A stretch of DNA of 64,000 nt from Pseudomonas sp. PB101 (GCF_009764265.1 NZ_RWIR01000020.1:1-64000); one strand, 5' to 3'. Positions 9,035 to 21,511 are shown, counted from the first letter of the stretch. A program made the numbers and translations. The notes: generated from the sequence alone by a model not told the origin.

Positions 9035-9847
9035 TCAATCCAGAAATTCGGGTTTCTGTTTGCTCATATGGGCGGCCATGGCCACGCGCAGATCGGTGGA
9101 TTGCAGCATGGCGGCGTTCCAGGTGGCGATGTATTCGAGGCCGTCATCGATGCGATGGTCACGCATGTAGCTGATCATCTCTTTGGTGCCGGTGACGGCG
9201 ATCGGCGACTTGCCGGCGATTTCCCGGGCAATGCCCATGACGCCGTCGAGGAGACTGGCGGTGTCGCTGTAGACGCGATTGACCAGGCCCATGCCCCGCG
9301 CTTCGTCGGCGCCGAAGGTGCGACCAGTGTAAGCCAGTTCACGCAGCATGCCGTCCCCGATGATCCACGGCAAGCGTTGCAGCGTGCCGACGTCGGCGGC
9401 CATGCCGATGTCGATTTCCTTGATCGAAAACTGCGCATCCTCGGCGGCATAACGCATGTCGCAGGCGGCGATCAGGTCGATGGCGCCACCCAGACAGTAA
9501 CCCTGAATGGCCGCCAGCACTGGCTTGCGGCAGTTGTCGACGGCATTGAACGACGCTTGCAGGGTGAGGATCTTGCGCCGCAACAGGCGCGCATTGCGGC
9601 CGACATCCTTGCCCAGTTCATTGGCCACGCCGGCCAACATCATCAGGTCGATGCCCGAGGAGAAATGCTTGCCGGCCCCGCTGAGGACCACCACGCGCAC
9701 TTCATCGGTATCGTCGATCCACTGGAAGATCTCGACGATCTCGCTCCAGAACGCAGCGTTCATCGAGTTGATCTTCTCCGGGCGGTTGATCTGCACATGG
9801 GCGATTTTATCGACCAGTTCGACGTTGAACGCAGTGTATTGAGACAT
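9035..9847 (-). CDS. Crotonase-fold delta(3,5)-delta(2,4)-dienoyl-CoA isomerase-like enzyme
   Basis: This 270-residue enoyl-CoA hydratase/isomerase superfamily protein resembles ECH1 dienoyl-CoA isomerases more than plain hydratases. It has GAGKHFSSGIDLMMLA (oxyanion-hole region) and KEIDIGMAADVGTLQRLP, which keeps the acidic residues E and D used by ECH1 for proton transfer. WNAAMLQSTDLR near the C-terminus also matches that group. The likely role is isomerising dienoyl-CoA intermediates in beta-oxidation of unsaturated fatty acids. The ATG at 9847 is preferred over upstream in-frame starts because an AAGGATC ribosome site precedes it. Confidence 0.82.
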   Translation of the reverse strand: MSQYTAFNVELVDKIAHVQINRPEKINSMNAAFWSEIVEIFQWIDDTDEVRVVVLSGAGKHFSSGIDLMMLAGVANELGKDVGRNARLLRRKILTLQASFNAVDNCRKPVLAAIQGYCLGGAIDLIAACDMRYAAEDAQFSIKEIDIGMAADVGTLQRLPWIIGDGMLRELAYTGRTFGADEARGMGLVNRVYSDTASLLDGVMGIAREIAGKSPIAVTGTKEMISYMRDHRIDDGLEYIATWNAAMLQSTDLRVAMAAHMSKQKPEFLD

Positions 9848-10405
9848 GCCAGTGATCCTTTTGCGGGCAAAAACGAGGCCCGAACTATAACAAGGCATCA
9901 AGGTGGGCAGTAAGGCAGCGGTTCAGCCAAATGCGGGACTCAGCGTACGCACTACAACGGTGCGTCAGCGCCCGATCCCCTTGCACACTTATATGACTGA
10001 CCGGTGACTTTTTGCGGCAAAAATGCATAAAAAACTGCACTTCGTCGGGGCGTTTGCACCTCTATCAGGCACGTCCGTACCGTTATAAACCGATTGTCGA
10101 ACAATTTTGCCATCTGCCCTTTACCGCTCTAAGTTCTGGCCTAGACTCATTTTCTCGAGGCGAAACCGGTCGGTCACAAAAGGGAAAAATAGTCGAAACT
10201 TTTTCCAATCACGATCGGTCCTCTGACAAGAAGGTGCGTTGCGACTGGTGCAATCTTTGCAACGGCTCATTCACCCCTTTTGCTTCGACGCATTGGGCAG
10301 CGCTTGCTCACTGATGCGTAGCGCGATTGCGCCCGGCCATAGCAATTGGCCATGAAACACCGTTTGCCAGACCTGAGAATTAGATCAACAACACGGGAGA
10401 TTCAT
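9848..10405. other. Long leader/intergenic region before glgA
   Basis: This 558-bp divergent region between the isomerase gene and glgA is less GC-rich than its neighbours. A frame is open at 10012-10314, but its codon content and the lack of a ribosome site argue against a gene. No convincing sigma-54 or AlgU match was found. The region most likely holds the glgA promoter and a long 5' leader. Confidence 0.5.
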
Positions 10406-11989
10406 ATGATCGGTACGGCTTTGGAAATACAGGGAGAGCGTGCTCATCAGGTCGGCGAATCCAGCGCCGTAACTGCCGCAAATACCCAACCCGTCAGCGT
10501 TCCCGGCACCCGGACACTGACCCCGGCAGCCAACCAGAATCCGAACCGTAAGAAAGTCTTGTTCGTCACCTCGGAAATCGCCGACCTGGTGAAGACCGGC
10601 GGCCTGGGTGACGTTTCCGCGGCGCTGCCACGGGCCATGGCTCATCTGCACGATGTGCGGGTACTGATCCCGGGTTACCCGCAGGTGCTGCACAGTGAAA
10701 ATCCGATCCATATCATCGGCGAACTCGGCGGTCACGCTGCGTTGCCACCGTGCAAGATCGGGCGCATGGACATGCCCGATGGCCTGGTCATTTATGTGTT
10801 GATCTGCCCCGAACTCTACGAGCGCGAAGGTTCACCCTACGGCGCCAACAACGGCCGCGACTGGCCGGACAACCACATCCGTTTCGCCCGCCTGGGCCTG
10901 GCGGCGGCCGATATTGCCGCCAACCTCGCACAAATCCACTGGTGCCCGGACCTGGTGCACGCCCACGACTGGCCCGCCGGCCTGGCCCCCGCCTACATGC
11001 ACTGGCGCGGGCAGCGCACGCCGACGCTGTTCACCATTCACAACCTGGCTTACCAGGGCGTGACCAGCCTGGGCTCGTGCCCCGAACTGGGCATTCCCCA
11101 TCACGCGCTGCAACAGGAAGGCATGGAGTTCTACGGCAAGATGTCGTTCCTCAAGGCCGGCATGGCCTATGCGAGCCACATCACCACGGTCAGCGCGACC
11201 TACGCCCAGGAAATCACCACCCCGGATTTCGGCTGCGGTCTCGACGGTTTTCTCGCCGCCAAGACCCAGCAAGGCCTGCTCAGCGGGATTCCCAACGGCA
11301 TCGATGAAAGCTGGGATGCGGCGACCGACCCGCACCTGTTCTGCCCGTTCGAGATCGGCGACTGGGATGGCAAGGCGGTAAACGCCGCCCACGTGCGCGA
11401 ACTGTTCGGCCTGCAGGACTCCAAAGGGCCGCTGTTCGCCGTGGTTTCGCGCCTGGTCTATCAGAAAGGCCTTGACCTGACCGAAGCGGTGTCTGAGTAC
11501 ATCGTCAAAAACGGCGGCCAGATCGCGATCATCGGCCGTGGCGAACCGGAAGAAGAACAGTCGATGCGCGAACTGGCCCTGCGTTTCCCCGGGCAGATCG
11601 GCGTACGCATCGGCTTTAACGAAACCGATGCCCGGCGCATGTTCGCCGGCAGCGATTTCCTGCTGATGCCTTCGCGCTACGAGCCCTGCGGCCTGAGCCA
11701 GATGTACGCCCAGCGTTTCGGTTCGTTGCCGGTGGCGCGCAACACCGGCGGCCTGGCCGACACCATCGAAAACGGCGTGACCGGGTTCCTGTTCGATGAA
11801 TCCACGGTGCAGAGCTACCAGGAAGCCCTGAGCCGCGCATTCAAGGTGTTCGCCTTCCCCGACCTGCTGCACGCCATGCGCTGCCGGGCCATGGCTGCGC
11901 CGTTCAACTGGTGCAAGGCGGTCGAACCCTACGCCGAGCTTTATGAACAGCTGGTGGCTAAAGCGTTGGGGAAATCGCACAAACAGTAA
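10406..11989 (+). CDS. glgA: GlgA, glycogen (starch) synthase
   Basis: This 527-residue GT5 glycosyltransferase adds glucose from a nucleotide sugar to alpha-1,4-glucan. The KTGGL donor-binding motif is at residues 63-67 (LVKTGGLGDV), with HNLAYQG in the middle and SRYEPCGLSQ and RNTGGLADTI at the C-terminal donor site. The protein is about 45 residues longer than typical GlgA because of a polar N-terminal extension. An in-frame ATG exists at 10346, but the ATG at 10406 follows a CGGGAGA ribosome site and is preferred. It heads an operon with treZ 12 bp downstream. No glgC (ADP-glucose pyrophosphorylase) is in the window. Confidence 0.93.
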   Translation: MIGTALEIQGERAHQVGESSAVTAANTQPVSVPGTRTLTPAANQNPNRKKVLFVTSEIADLVKTGGLGDVSAALPRAMAHLHDVRVLIPGYPQVLHSENPIHIIGELGGHAALPPCKIGRMDMPDGLVIYVLICPELYEREGSPYGANNGRDWPDNHIRFARLGLAAADIAANLAQIHWCPDLVHAHDWPAGLAPAYMHWRGQRTPTLFTIHNLAYQGVTSLGSCPELGIPHHALQQEGMEFYGKMSFLKAGMAYASHITTVSATYAQEITTPDFGCGLDGFLAAKTQQGLLSGIPNGIDESWDAATDPHLFCPFEIGDWDGKAVNAAHVRELFGLQDSKGPLFAVVSRLVYQKGLDLTEAVSEYIVKNGGQIAIIGRGEPEEEQSMRELALRFPGQIGVRIGFNETDARRMFAGSDFLLMPSRYEPCGLSQMYAQRFGSLPVARNTGGLADTIENGVTGFLFDESTVQSYQEALSRAFKVFAFPDLLHAMRCRAMAAPFNWCKAVEPYAELYEQLVAKALGKSHKQ

Positions 11990-12001
11990 GAGGCTTTCAA
12001 G

Positions 12002-13792
12002 ATGCCGTTACGGACCCTTGAGACCTGGCCCCACGGCGCAATCATGCTGGACCCGGAGCACACGCGATTCGCGTTGTGGGCGCCAGATGCGTTTTACGTC
12101 AGTGTCGAACTGGAAAATGGACAGTCCTTGCCGTTGCTGCCTCAGGCCGACGGTTGGTTCGTGATCAACACCCGATGCGCAGCGGGTACACGCTACCGCT
12201 ACAGCATCGACGGCGAGCTGGAGGTGCCCGACCCGGCCTCCCGCGCCCAGGCCGGCGATATCGACAGGCACAGCGTGGTGGTCGATCCGCTGGCCTATGC
12301 GTGGCAACACAGTGCCTGGCTGGGACGGCCGTGGAACGAAGCGGTGATCTACGAACTGCATGTCGGTGCGCTCGGCGGTTTCAGTGCCGTCGAGCAGCAT
12401 CTGGCGCGCTTGGTCGAACTGGGTGTCACCGCGATCGAACTGATGCCCATCGCGCAGTTTCCCGGTGAACGCAATTGGGGATATGACGGCGTCCTGCCGT
12501 TCGCGCCCCAAGCGTCATACGGCTCCCCCGAGCAGCTCAAGCATTTGATCGACACCGCCCATGGCCACGGCCTGGCGGTGATTCTCGACGTGGTCTACAA
12601 CCACTTCGGCCCGCACGGCAATTACCTGCATCGTTATGCCAAGGGCTTTTTTCGCGAAGACCAACACACGCCGTGGGGCGCGGCCATCGATTTTCGCCGT
12701 CGCGAAGTACGGGACTTCTTCATCGAAAACGCCTTGATGTGGCTGCTGGAGTACCGCTTCGACGGGTTGCGCCTGGATGCGGTGCATGCCATCGAAGACC
12801 CGGATTTCCTCCGGGAACTGGCGCAACGGGTGCGCCAGCAAACGGGACCGGCGCGGCATGTCTGGCTGATGGTCGAGAACGAACACAACCAGGCCAGCCT
12901 GCTCGAACACGATTTCGACGCACAGTGGAACGATGACGGCCACAACGCCCTGCATGTGCTGCTGACCGGCGAAACCGAGGCCTATTACGCCGACTACGCG
13001 CAAAACCCCACCGAACAACTGGCGCGCTGCCTGAGCCAGGGCTTTGTGTTTCAGGGCCATGCCAACCGCCAGGGTGTCGCGCGCGGCGAACCCAGCGGGC
13101 ATCTGCCACCCGGCGCATTCATCCTGTTTTTGCAGAACCATGACCAGATCGGCAACCGGGCCTTCGGCGAACGCCTGCATCAACTCGCTCACCCGCAAGC
13201 GTTGCGCGCCGCCACGGTGTTGCTGCTGTTGTCGCCGATGATTCCGCTGCTGTTCATGGGCGACGAGTTTGCCGTCGAACAACCCTTCCTGTTTTTCACC
13301 AGCCATCACGGTGAACTGGCGCAGCGGGTACGCGATGGCCGGCGCAACGAGTTCGCGGCGTTCAGCGCGTTTGCCGACCCGCGTCAACGCCAACACATTC
13401 CCGACCCGAACGATCCGCAGACGTTTGCCGCATCCCGTCCGGTCCTGCCCCCGAGCGGCCACAATGAGATGCATGATCTGTATTGCCGACTGTTGCAGAT
13501 CCGCCACCGGCTGATCATTCCACGCTTGCCGGGCGCACAGGCACTGGGCGCCGCCGTGCTGGGCGAAGGCGCGGTGAGTGCAACCTGGCGTTTGGGCGAT
13601 GGCAGCCAGTTGCGTATTGACCTGAACCTCAGCGACCGGCCCGTAGTCCACACCCCACATGCCGATGCTGCGCGGTTGTTCGAATACCCGCCTCGCGGCG
13701 CCGACCTGTCGCAGCAGAGCACCCTTGCCCCGTATTGCGCGCGGGTCAGCCTCGCCGCCGCCACCCCTTTGCTATCTGGAGAGCGTCCATGA
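12002..13792 (+). CDS. treZ: TreZ, malto-oligosyltrehalose trehalohydrolase
   Basis: This 596-residue GH13 enzyme releases trehalose from the maltooligosyl-trehalose made by TreY. An N-terminal beta domain (about 1-105) precedes the TIM barrel. The catalytic groups are visible: VVYNHFGPHGNY (region I), the nucleophile D259 in GLRLDAVHAI, the acid/base E292 in MVENEHN, and NHDQIGNR. The stop overlaps the malQ start (ATGA), indicating coupled translation. It acts in the cytosol with TreY, both encoded in this operon. Confidence 0.93.
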   Translation: MPLRTLETWPHGAIMLDPEHTRFALWAPDAFYVSVELENGQSLPLLPQADGWFVINTRCAAGTRYRYSIDGELEVPDPASRAQAGDIDRHSVVVDPLAYAWQHSAWLGRPWNEAVIYELHVGALGGFSAVEQHLARLVELGVTAIELMPIAQFPGERNWGYDGVLPFAPQASYGSPEQLKHLIDTAHGHGLAVILDVVYNHFGPHGNYLHRYAKGFFREDQHTPWGAAIDFRRREVRDFFIENALMWLLEYRFDGLRLDAVHAIEDPDFLRELAQRVRQQTGPARHVWLMVENEHNQASLLEHDFDAQWNDDGHNALHVLLTGETEAYYADYAQNPTEQLARCLSQGFVFQGHANRQGVARGEPSGHLPPGAFILFLQNHDQIGNRAFGERLHQLAHPQALRAATVLLLLSPMIPLLFMGDEFAVEQPFLFFTSHHGELAQRVRDGRRNEFAAFSAFADPRQRQHIPDPNDPQTFAASRPVLPPSGHNEMHDLYCRLLQIRHRLIIPRLPGAQALGAAVLGEGAVSATWRLGDGSQLRIDLNLSDRPVVHTPHADAARLFEYPPRGADLSQQSTLAPYCARVSLAAATPLLSGERP

Positions 13793-15867
13793 GTGATGCG
13801 CAACTGGAAATCCTGGCCAGCCGTGCCGGCCTCGCGGTCGACTGGATCGACGCCAACGGGCGCCCGCAAAAAGTCGCGCCGTCAGTCTTGCGCAACGTGC
13901 TGACCGGCCTCGGCCACCCGGCCGGCAGCGCCCAGGAAATCGATGCGAGCCTGCTGGAACTGCAAGAGGTGCAACAGACCCATCACTTGCCGCCACTGAT
14001 CACCGCCGATGCGGGGAAGGGCCTGGACCTGGCGCGATTTTTCGAGCCCGGGACCCCTTGCGAAATCCACCTCGAAGACGGTTCCCGACTCAACCTGAAA
14101 CTGGACGCCAGCGCGGTGCTGCCAGGGCTGGTACCGGTCGGCTATCAGCAGGTCGGCATCGACGGACAAACCTTCACCCTGGCGGTCGCCCCGGCCCGTT
14201 GCTACAGCGTGGCGGATGCCGTGGACAACCCGATCCCGCGTGCCTGGGGCCTGAGCGTGCAGCTGTATGGCTTGCGCCGCCCCGGCGATGGCGGGTTTGG
14301 TGACACCCAGGCGCTGGAGGATCTCGCCCGGGTCGCCGGTGAACGTGGCGCCGAGGCGCTGGCGATCAGCCCCTTGCATGCGATGTTTTCCAGTGACAGC
14401 CAACGCTACAGCCCGTATTCCCCTTCCAGCCGACTGTTTCACAACAGCCTTTACTGCGCCCCCGGTACCATTCTCGGCGAGCGCGCCCTGCGTACCGCCA
14501 TTGATGCAACCGGGCTGGCGATTGAACTCAAGGCGCTGGAAGAGCGCCCGCTGATTGACTGGCCGGCCGCCGCCGAAGCCAAGCATCGATTGTTGCAGGC
14601 CCTGTATGAAGGCTTCGTCCAGGGCGAGCACCCGTTGCACGAAGACTTCAGTAGTTTTCGTCACGCTGCCGGCGAAGCGCTGGAAAACCACTGTCGCTTC
14701 GAAGCCATCCAGGAAGCGCGCGCCGCCCGCGGTGAAATCCTCGACTGGCGGCAGTGGCCCGAAGCCTGGCGCAACCCGCGCAGCGCCGAACTGGCGGCAT
14801 TTGCCGAAGAGAACGCCGGACGCATCGGCTTTTTCGCCTTCTGTCAGTGGCTGATCACACGTTGCCTGGAGCGCGCGCAAACTGCCGCTCGCGCCAGCGG
14901 CATGAGCATTGGCCTGATCGCCGACCTGGCCGTCGGTGCCGATGGCGGCGGTAGCCAGGCCTGGAGCCGCCAGGACGAACTGCTCGCCGCCCTCACCGTC
15001 GGCGCCCCGCCGGACATTCTCAACCGCAGCGGCCAGGGTTGGGGGATTTCCGCGTTCTCCCCTGAGGGCCTGGTACGCAATGGCTTCCGCGCCTTCATCG
15101 AAATGCTGCGGGCCAATTTCGCTCACTCCGGCGGCTTGCGCATCGATCACGTCATGGGCTTGCAGCGTTTGTGGGTAATCCCCAACGGCTCACCGCCGGC
15201 CGACGGCGCCTACCTGTATTACCCGGTGGACGATCTGCTGCGCCTGCTCACCCTGGAATCCCATCGCCACCAGGCCATCGTCCTCGGCGAGGACCTCGGT
15301 ACCGTGCCGGACGGCTTGCGGGACAAACTCATCGCCCGCTCGATGCTCGGCATGCGGGTATTGCTGTTCGAGCAGGACAACACCCACTTCAAGCCGATCC
15401 TCGACTGGCCCGACAACGCCCTGGCGACCACCAGCACCCATGACCTGCCCACCCTCAATGGCTGGTGGCATGGCCGCGATATCGACTGGAACGCCCGGCT
15501 CGGCATGGTCGATGCCAGCGGTGAAATCGAATGGCGCCAGCACCGCGAGCGTGAACGCGAAGGCCTGCGCCGGGCATTGAGCCAGGACCCGCAGAACTTT
15601 CGCGAAGAGTCCCACGAAACCGACCAGGTGCTCGATGCCAGCGTGCGTTTTCTCGGCCATACCCGGGCACCCTTGGTGCTGCTGCCGCTGGAAGATGCCC
15701 TTGGCGTCGAACAGCAAGCCAACCTGCCCGGCACCATCGATACCCACCCGAACTGGTCGCGGCGCTTGCCCGGCTACAGCGAAGCCCTGCTCGATGGAGC
15801 GGATGCCGCGCGGCGACTGGAACTGCTCGCCTGTGCGCGACTCCAGGCGGCCGAGCGTGACCGATGA
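13789..15867 (+). CDS. malQ: MalQ, 4-alpha-glucanotransferase
   Basis: This 692-residue GH77 amylomaltase transfers maltosyl or longer segments between linear glucans. Its motifs are YSPSSR, GLRIDHVMGLQRLWV with the nucleophile aspartate, VLGEDLGTVP with the acid/base glutamate, and STHDLPTLNGWW. An N-terminal domain of about 130 residues precedes the barrel, as in E. coli MalQ. The ATG at 13789 follows CTGGAGAG and overlaps the treZ stop. The 3' end overlaps treY (ATGA). Lying between treZ and treY, it probably supplies chain lengths suited to TreY. Confidence 0.93.
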   Translation: MSDAQLEILASRAGLAVDWIDANGRPQKVAPSVLRNVLTGLGHPAGSAQEIDASLLELQEVQQTHHLPPLITADAGKGLDLARFFEPGTPCEIHLEDGSRLNLKLDASAVLPGLVPVGYQQVGIDGQTFTLAVAPARCYSVADAVDNPIPRAWGLSVQLYGLRRPGDGGFGDTQALEDLARVAGERGAEALAISPLHAMFSSDSQRYSPYSPSSRLFHNSLYCAPGTILGERALRTAIDATGLAIELKALEERPLIDWPAAAEAKHRLLQALYEGFVQGEHPLHEDFSSFRHAAGEALENHCRFEAIQEARAARGEILDWRQWPEAWRNPRSAELAAFAEENAGRIGFFAFCQWLITRCLERAQTAARASGMSIGLIADLAVGADGGGSQAWSRQDELLAALTVGAPPDILNRSGQGWGISAFSPEGLVRNGFRAFIEMLRANFAHSGGLRIDHVMGLQRLWVIPNGSPPADGAYLYYPVDDLLRLLTLESHRHQAIVLGEDLGTVPDGLRDKLIARSMLGMRVLLFEQDNTHFKPILDWPDNALATTSTHDLPTLNGWWHGRDIDWNARLGMVDASGEIEWRQHREREREGLRRALSQDPQNFREESHETDQVLDASVRFLGHTRAPLVLLPLEDALGVEQQANLPGTIDTHPNWSRRLPGYSEALLDGADAARRLELLACARLQAAERDR

Positions 15868-18659
15868 CCCAAGTGCCGAGCCGACCACTGCGCGCCACGC
15901 TGCGCCTGCAATTTCACCAAGGCTTCACGCTGGAGGATGCGGTGCCGCTGGTGCCGTATTTCGCCCGCCTCGGCATCAGCCATGTCTACGCCTCCCCGCT
16001 GTTGCGCGCCCGCGCCGGGTCGATGCATGGCTATGACGTGGTGGACCCGACCCGGGTCAACCCGGAACTGGGCGGCGAAGCAGCGCTGCGCGAGCTGGTC
16101 AGTGCCCTGCACGGGCACGACATGGGGTTGATCCTCGACATCGTCTCAAACCACATGGCGGTCGGTGGCAGTGACAATCCCTGGTGGCTGGACTTGTTGG
16201 AGTGGGGGCGCCTGAGCCCTTACGGCGAGTTTTTCGACATCCAGTGGCACTCGCCCGACCCGTTGATGGAAGGCCAGTTGCTGCTGCCCTTCCTGGGCAG
16301 CGACTACGGCGTCGCGTTGCAGGACGGCACCCTGCCCCTGCGTTTCGATGCCTGGCACGGCAGCTTCCATGTCGAGCACTACGAACACCGCTTTCCCATT
16401 TGCCCGAGCGATTACGGCGAACTGCTCAAGACCGATGCGCCGCTCGATGCGCAACAGAGCGAACAACTGAGAAACATCGCCGATCGCTTCAGCACCCTGA
16501 GCTACCAGACCGACGCCCACAGCCTGGCCATTCCACTGAAGGCAGAATTGCGTGACCTGGTCAGCGATCCGGCCATTGCCCAAGCCATCGACCGGCACCT
16601 GAAAAACTACGACTCACAGACCGACGAAGGCTTCCAGCGCCTGCACAATCTGCTGGAACGCCAAAGCTATCGCCTCGCCAGTTGGCGCACCGCCGCCGAT
16701 GACATCAACTGGCGGCGTTTTTTCGATATCAATGAACTCGGCGGGTTGCGCGTCGAGCGTCCCGCGGTGTTCGAAGCCACCCACGCAAAGATCTTCCAAC
16801 TGGTGGCCGAAGGGCTGATCGACGGGTTGCGCATCGACCATATCGACGGCCTCGCCGACCCGCGAGGCTACTGCCGCAAACTTCGGCGCCGGGTGGACAG
16901 CCTGGCGCCGGGCCGTCATCTGCCCATCTATGTCGAAAAGATCCTCGGCGCAGGCGAAACCCTGCATCGCGATTGGTCGGTGGACGGCACCACCGGTTAC
17001 GAGTTCATGAACCAGTTGTCACTGCTGCAAACCGACCCTCGGGGTGCGCAGGCACTGGCCGAACGCTGGCAGCGCCACAGCGAGCGCACCGCCGACTTCG
17101 ACCAGGAAGCGCAACTGGCCCGCCAGCAAATCCTCAACGGCTCCCTGGCCGGCGATTTCGAAAGCGTCGCCCAGGCCTTGCTGCAGGTGGCCCGGGACAA
17201 TCTGATGACCCGCGACCTGACCCTCGGCGCCATTCGCCGGGCCCTGCAGGCGCTGATCGTGCATTTCCCGGTGTACCGCACCTACATCAGCCCCCTTGGC
17301 CGGTCGGCCGGGGACGAGGTGTTTTTCCGCCAGGCCATGGACGGCGCCCGGCAAACCCTGGGCGAAGCGGACTGGCCGGTGCTCGACTGCCTCGCCGGCT
17401 GGCTCGGCGGTGAGCCCTGGCGGCAGCGTCCGGCCGGTCGCGCGCGCAAACGCCTGAAGCACGCCTGCGTACGATTCCAGCAACTGACCTCGCCGGCCGC
17501 GGCGAAAGCGGTGGAAGACACCGCGTTCTATCGCTCGGCCGTCCTGCTCTCGCGCAACGACGTCGGGTTCAGTACCGAGCAGTTCAGTGCGCCGCTTGCC
17601 GACTTTCATCAGGCCTGCATCGAGCGCCTGGAGAGCTTCCCGGACAACCTGCTGGCCAGCGCCACCCACGACCACAAGCGCGGCGAAGATTCGCGCGCGC
17701 GCCTGGCGATACTGAGTGAACGCAGCGCCTGGTACGCCGACCAGATCGGCCTGTGGCGCGCCCTCGCCCGGCCATTGCGCAACGACGATCACATGCCGTC
17801 AGCGGGCGATGAGTTGATTCTGTACCAGGTGATCCTAGGCAGTTGGCCGCTCGAGCTGGCTTTCGATAATCCAGCGGCGCTGGAGGACTACGCCGACCGC
17901 CTCTGGCAATGGCAACGCAAGGCCGTGCGCGAAGCCAAGCTGCAAAGCAGCTGGAGCGCGCCCAACGAGGCTTACGAGCAAGCCTGCGAACACTTCATCC
18001 GGCGCCTGTTGCTCAGCCCCGAAGGTGAACTGTTGCGAACGGCCCTCGCCAAGGCGGCCCGTTCGATTGCCGTCCCCGGTGCGCTCAACGGCTTGGCGCA
18101 AACCTTGCTGCGCATGACCGTGCCGGGTGTGCCGGACCTGTATCAGGGCAACGACTTCTGGGATTTCAGCCTGGTCGACCCGGACAACCGTCGCCCCGTG
18201 GATTACGCCAGTCGCCAGCAGGCGCTGCAGCAACCCAACGATCTACCCGAGCTGCTGGCGAACTGGCGTGACGGGCGCATCAAGCAGACCTTGATTGCGC
18301 GCACCCTGGGCCTGCGCGCCGAGCATGCCGAGCTGTTTCGGCGTGGCACTTACCAGCCCCTGGAAGTGCTGGGCAGCGAGGCCCATCGAGTGCTGGGTTT
18401 TGTCCGTGAACGGGAGGGAAAACGCGCCATCGTGATTGTGCCGATACGTTGTGCCGAACTGCTGGAAAACAGTGCCGAACCACGGGTCCACGCGCCGCTG
18501 TGGGGCGATACCCGGGTCCGATTGCCGTTCACCGTCCCCGACGAACATCTGAAGGGACTTTTTTCCGGCGTCGCAGTCACACAACACAGGGAGCTGCTGA
18601 TCAGCGCCGCGCTGGGGGATTTCCCGGTCAATCTCATTATTCAAACTGCCCACACTTGA
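15864..18659 (+). CDS. treY: TreY, maltooligosyl trehalose synthase
   Basis: This 931-residue GH13 enzyme converts the reducing-end glucose of an alpha-glucan into an alpha,alpha-1,1 link. Its motifs are GFTLEDAVPLVPYFARLGIS, LDIVSNHMA, GLRIDHIDGLADPRGY (nucleophile), YVEKILGAGE (acid/base) and SATHDHKRGEDSRARL, all typical of TreY. The long middle insertion is usual for the family. The start overlaps the malQ stop by four bases. With TreZ it makes trehalose from glucan, a compatible solute used under osmotic or desiccation stress. Confidence 0.94.
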   Translation: MTQVPSRPLRATLRLQFHQGFTLEDAVPLVPYFARLGISHVYASPLLRARAGSMHGYDVVDPTRVNPELGGEAALRELVSALHGHDMGLILDIVSNHMAVGGSDNPWWLDLLEWGRLSPYGEFFDIQWHSPDPLMEGQLLLPFLGSDYGVALQDGTLPLRFDAWHGSFHVEHYEHRFPICPSDYGELLKTDAPLDAQQSEQLRNIADRFSTLSYQTDAHSLAIPLKAELRDLVSDPAIAQAIDRHLKNYDSQTDEGFQRLHNLLERQSYRLASWRTAADDINWRRFFDINELGGLRVERPAVFEATHAKIFQLVAEGLIDGLRIDHIDGLADPRGYCRKLRRRVDSLAPGRHLPIYVEKILGAGETLHRDWSVDGTTGYEFMNQLSLLQTDPRGAQALAERWQRHSERTADFDQEAQLARQQILNGSLAGDFESVAQALLQVARDNLMTRDLTLGAIRRALQALIVHFPVYRTYISPLGRSAGDEVFFRQAMDGARQTLGEADWPVLDCLAGWLGGEPWRQRPAGRARKRLKHACVRFQQLTSPAAAKAVEDTAFYRSAVLLSRNDVGFSTEQFSAPLADFHQACIERLESFPDNLLASATHDHKRGEDSRARLAILSERSAWYADQIGLWRALARPLRNDDHMPSAGDELILYQVILGSWPLELAFDNPAALEDYADRLWQWQRKAVREAKLQSSWSAPNEAYEQACEHFIRRLLLSPEGELLRTALAKAARSIAVPGALNGLAQTLLRMTVPGVPDLYQGNDFWDFSLVDPDNRRPVDYASRQQALQQPNDLPELLANWRDGRIKQTLIARTLGLRAEHAELFRRGTYQPLEVLGSEAHRVLGFVREREGKRAIVIVPIRCAELLENSAEPRVHAPLWGDTRVRLPFTVPDEHLKGLFSGVAVTQHRELLISAALGDFPVNLIIQTAHT

Positions 18660-18680
18660 GTTCAGTTCAGGAGCAATACG

Positions 18681-19016
18681 ATGAGTACCGACGATAAACG
18701 CATCCGCGAATTTGCCTATCAGATCTGGGAGTCCGAAGGAAAACCCGAAGGTCAGGAAGCCCGCCACTGGGAGATGGCGTGCAAACTGGCCGAAGCCGAA
18801 GCCCTGGCCCCGAAAAAATCCGCGAAGGCCGCCACCGGCAAGGCAGCCCCGAAGAAAACCGCAGACGCAAAACCCGGCCCGGACAAGACCCTCAACGGCA
18901 AGACCGCCGCGCCGAAAGCCAAGGCCAAACCGGCGGCGGCTTCGAAAGTGATCCCGCCGGGGGAAAAGGCTGTCGAGAAGAAACCCCGGGCGCCGCGAAA
19001 ACCGCCGGCGGTTTGA
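18681..19016 (+). CDS. DUF2934 protein with Lys/Ala/Pro-rich tail
   Basis: This is a 111-residue protein. The N-terminal 35 residues (RIREFAYQIWESEGKPEGQ followed by ARHWEMA) are a DUF2934 domain. The rest is a low-complexity tail rich in lysine, alanine and proline (repeated KxAAPKK-like segments), strongly basic and probably disordered. A CAGGAGCAA ribosome site lies before the ATG. It sits 21 bp after treY and ahead of glgX. DUF2934 proteins recur in trehalose/glycogen loci of proteobacteria, but their function is unknown. The basic tail could bind nucleic acid or polyanions. Confidence 0.85.
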   Translation: MSTDDKRIREFAYQIWESEGKPEGQEARHWEMACKLAEAEALAPKKSAKAATGKAAPKKTADAKPGPDKTLNGKTAAPKAKAKPAAASKVIPPGEKAVEKKPRAPRKPPAV

Positions 19017-19033
19017 TCAGGCCCAAAACATAC

Positions 19034-19108
19034 CTGTGGGAGCGAGCTTGCTCGCGTCAGCACCTGTGCAGGCTGACACACCATCGCGAGCAAGCTCGCT
19101 CCTACAGG
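19034..19108. repeat. REPIN between DUF2934 gene and glgX
   Basis: CTGTGGGAGCGAGCTTGCTC at 19034 faces CGCGAGCAAGCTCGCTCCTA at 19085. The pair sits inside the operon, 18 bp after the DUF2934 stop and 22 bp before glgX. It could stabilise or partly end the upstream message. Confidence 0.85.
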
Positions 19109-19130
19109 TTGAACGTTTGCCGGAGAATTT

Positions 19131-21293
<2,163 letters not shown>

Positions 21294-21511
21294 CCATCTG
21301 GCTCAGGCATTTGCGCGCATCACTGCCGCAGAGCGGAAAAATTCATTTTGCTTGAGTTGGCGACGCGACGAATAGCCTGACATGAGCAATACTCGAAGCG
21401 CGACATTCCAGGGTTGGGCTTGTCGCACCTCGCAATCCACCAGCCCTCAAGGGTCGGCCGGGCTTGTCTCGCGCACGACTGAAGGCGAAGCACAACAAGG
21501 ACGTATGACCG

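Noticed and set aside
10180..10235. AlgU promoter for glgA (GAAACTT ... TCTGA)
   Set aside because: The spacing of about 20 bp and the altered -35 box are outside the accepted range.
10012..10314. 100-residue open frame in the glgA leader
   Set aside because: No ribosome site, non-coding-like composition with six cysteines and no recognisable domain. The region is better read as a promoter/leader.
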